6,827 bases of DNA, taken from assembly GCA_005772945.1 (NCBI GenBank), contig SXIE01000325.1:1-6827 (forward strand). The letters are read 5' to 3'. Origin of the DNA: Pseudomonadota bacterium (GTDB lineage Bacteria; Myxococcota; UBA9042; PHBI01). Under the pieces are notes generated by a model, which worked only from the letters and a program-made list of their open reading frames with translations, searched no databases and was not told where the DNA came from. Both the position numbers and the translations under genes were made by a program. Below, in pieces: positions 5,442 through 6,827 of the stretch. Within the stretch, counting starts at the first letter, position 1. The number at the start of each line of letters is the position of its first letter.

Positions 5442-6325
5442 AACGCGCGATGCTCGGGGGCCTGGTTGCGCTTGCGATGCTCGTCGGCTGCGGCGACCCC
5501 GCGGTCGATGGCAACTTCCGCGGCGACGCGCTCTTCACGCTGACCGGCAAGGTGGCGCTCGATCACGGCGCGGTCGCGACGACGGACTCCGGCGAGCTGC
5601 GGGCGGCGCTCTTCTGGGCCAAGCCCACTGGGTCCCCCGACGCGGCGAACTTCGACAGCGTCACCGCGGTCGAGCAGGAGCTCGGCGCGGCCAGCACGTT
5701 CCCAGCCCGCTACACGCTGACTATCCGGCGTCCGCCGCCCGCGGCGCTGATCGGCACCGCCGCCGATGTGCACGGGCGTTTCGCGGTCGCGCTCGTGCTC
5801 GTCTACCTCGATCTGAACGGGGACGCGCGTTGGGATCACGCGACCGAGTCGCTCGTCGGATCCGCCCCGGACTCGTTCGTCCTCTACGCCCCCGAGGGCC
5901 TGAGCGGCGGCCGTTACGGCGTCGTGACGCCGGGCTTTCATCTCCTCGTCGAGGCCGTCGAGGGCCACCCCTGCGAGGGCGCCCCGCTGCAGGGCGACGC
6001 CCAAAACCTCTTGCTGATCGTCGACATGCGGTATCCGGGGCACGCGCTGGCCGACATCAACTGTGACGGCGCTTCCACCGAGTGGACCGGGGCGTGCCCG
6101 AAGCTCGACCACATCGCGCAAGGGTGTCGCGATCCCGACGGGGTGCGCGAGCCGGAGATGTGCGCCGTCTGCGACGGGCTCCTGTGGGCGCCGGGGGCCG
6201 ATGGGGCGGCGTGCAATGCCTGGCTCGCGTCGTGCCAGCACGCGGGCGACGCGCACGAGTGCGACGAGGCCTGGGAGCGCTGCGTCGACGGGATCTGCGA
6301 GGTCGGGGACGACGACTGCCTGTAG
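5438..6325 (+). CDS. Cysteine-rich lipoprotein, last gene of the sigma/caspase operon
   Basis: A 295-residue lipoprotein. The signal peptide MKRAMLGGLVALAMLVGC ends in a good lipobox (LVGC, Cys18). Residues about 20-200 are probably beta-rich. Within them LVYLDLNGDARWD (121-133) has Asp125, Asn127, Asp129 and Asp133 spaced like a dockerin/EF-hand calcium loop (D-x-N-x-D-x3-D). The C-terminal 90 residues hold 11 cysteines (209, 220, 230, 242, 245, 259, 266, 275, 282, 287, 294). With Cys179 this makes twelve, enough for six disulfides, as in secreted Cys-rich modules. GAGG (5429-5432) lies 5 nt before the ATG, and the ATG overlaps the caspase stop by 4 nt, so the two are almost certainly translated together. 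A longer in-frame start at 5288 lies inside the caspase gene and lacks a signal peptide, so it is not used. I recognise no family. It may be a membrane-anchored partner or substrate of the caspase-like protein (inference). Confidence 0.85.
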   Translation: MKRAMLGGLVALAMLVGCGDPAVDGNFRGDALFTLTGKVALDHGAVATTDSGELRAALFWAKPTGSPDAANFDSVTAVEQELGAASTFPARYTLTIRRPPPAALIGTAADVHGRFAVALVLVYLDLNGDARWDHATESLVGSAPDSFVLYAPEGLSGGRYGVVTPGFHLLVEAVEGHPCEGAPLQGDAQNLLLIVDMRYPGHALADINCDGASTEWTGACPKLDHIAQGCRDPDGVREPEMCAVCDGLLWAPGADGAACNAWLASCQHAGDAHECDEAWERCVDGICEVGDDDCL

Positions 6326-6346
6326 CGGCGTCGCCCGCGCCCGCGC

Positions 6347-6827
6347 TCAGGCGATCCCGTGCCGCGCGAGCTTGTTGTAGAGCGTGCGGCGGCTGACGCC
6401 GAGGAGCTTGGCGGCCAGCGTGCGGTTGCCCTGGACGCGCGCGAGCGTCTCTTCGAGGGCGGTCAGCTCGGCGCGATCGACCTGGGTGCCGAGCGTGGTT
6501 GCACCGACCGCACCCGCATGAATGGCGGTCGGGGCGTGGATCAGCCGATCGCGTCCGAGCTCGCGCTCGACGTCGGTCGCGGTCACGCGCGGACCGAGCG
6601 AGAGGACCGCCAGGCGCTCGACGACGTTCTTGAGTTGGCGCACGTTGCCGGGCCAGTCGCGCGCCGCGAGCGCCTCGCGTGCGCTGTCGTCGAGGGCGAG
6701 ATCGGGGCGCCCGTGCTCGCGGCAGGCGGCCGCGAAGAAGGCGCTCGCGAGCAGAGCCACGTCCGAGCGGCGGTCGCGCAGCGGCGGCACCCAGATCGGC
6801 ACGACGTTCAGGCGGTAGAAGAGGTCC
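6347..6827 (-). CDS. Sigma-54-dependent transcriptional activator (AAA+/Fis HTH), C-terminal fragment
   Basis: The gene enters from the right edge, so only its last 159 codons are seen. The visible part starts DLFYRLNVVPIWVPPLRDR, which matches the conserved 'DLYYRLNV..I..PPLR.R' of the sigma-54 activator AAA+ domain. It continues through DWPGNVRQLKNVVERLAVLS (fragment residues 58-77), the sensor II region. A linker of about 40 residues leads to a Fis-family DNA-binding helix-turn-helix at the end: LEETLARVQGNRTLAAKLLG, then VSRRTLYNKLARHGIA. The Walker A, GAFTGA loop and any receiver, FHA or GAF sensor domain lie outside the window, so the signal it answers to is unknown. It converges on the lipoprotein gene with 21 bases between and need not be related to the operon. 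No terminator hairpin is apparent in that gap. Confidence 0.95.
   Translation of the reverse strand, partial: DLFYRLNVVPIWVPPLRDRRSDVALLASAFFAAACREHGRPDLALDDSAREALAARDWPGNVRQLKNVVERLAVLSLGPRVTATDVERELGRDRLIHAPTAIHAGAVGATTLGTQVDRAELTALEETLARVQGNRTLAAKLLGVSRRTLYNKLARHGIA

Overview
The window is very GC-rich and reads as chromosomal DNA of a Gram-negative bacterium. A deltaproteobacterial or myxobacterial (Myxococcota-like) source is the best guess. Four things point that way: several secreted or lipid-anchored proteins with Thr/Glu/Asp-rich linkers, a sigma-54 activator, an ECF sigma factor beside a caspase-like protein, and strong G/C preference at third codon positions. This lineage call is inference; there is no rRNA or other marker gene here.

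Left part (1-1285). Two genes point left. The 5' end of a ygiQ-type radical SAM gene runs off the left edge. Behind it lies a lipoprotein gene with a long acidic/threonine linker and a pre-peptidase-C-terminal-like beta domain. A 169-base divergent intergenic region follows, carrying a 12-bp perfect inverted repeat and an overlapping small hairpin.

Middle part (1286-2470). Two small rightward genes encode exported proteins of unknown function. The second is an extreme Asp/His-rich protein built from two different in-frame tandem repeats (39 bp and 18 bp). A GC-rich hairpin follows it.

Right part (2471-6325). Four rightward genes are packed head to tail with overlaps or near-overlaps (4 nt, 11 nt, 4 nt): an ECF sigma factor; a membrane-spanning zinc-finger anti-sigma factor with a large extracytoplasmic domain; an exported caspase-family (C14) protein with an intact His/Cys dyad fused to a C-terminal beta-barrel-like region; and a cysteine-rich lipoprotein. 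The arrangement suggests one regulatory and effector unit: the anti-sigma factor senses something in the periplasm and frees the sigma factor, which may control the envelope-located caspase-like protein and lipoprotein. This is the most interesting locus here.

Right edge (6347-6827). The 3' end of a sigma-54-dependent activator gene (AAA+ C-terminal part plus Fis-type HTH) converges on the operon with only 21 bases between. No stretch over 300 bases lacks a gene. I see no tRNA, rRNA, CRISPR array, insertion sequence or phage gene.
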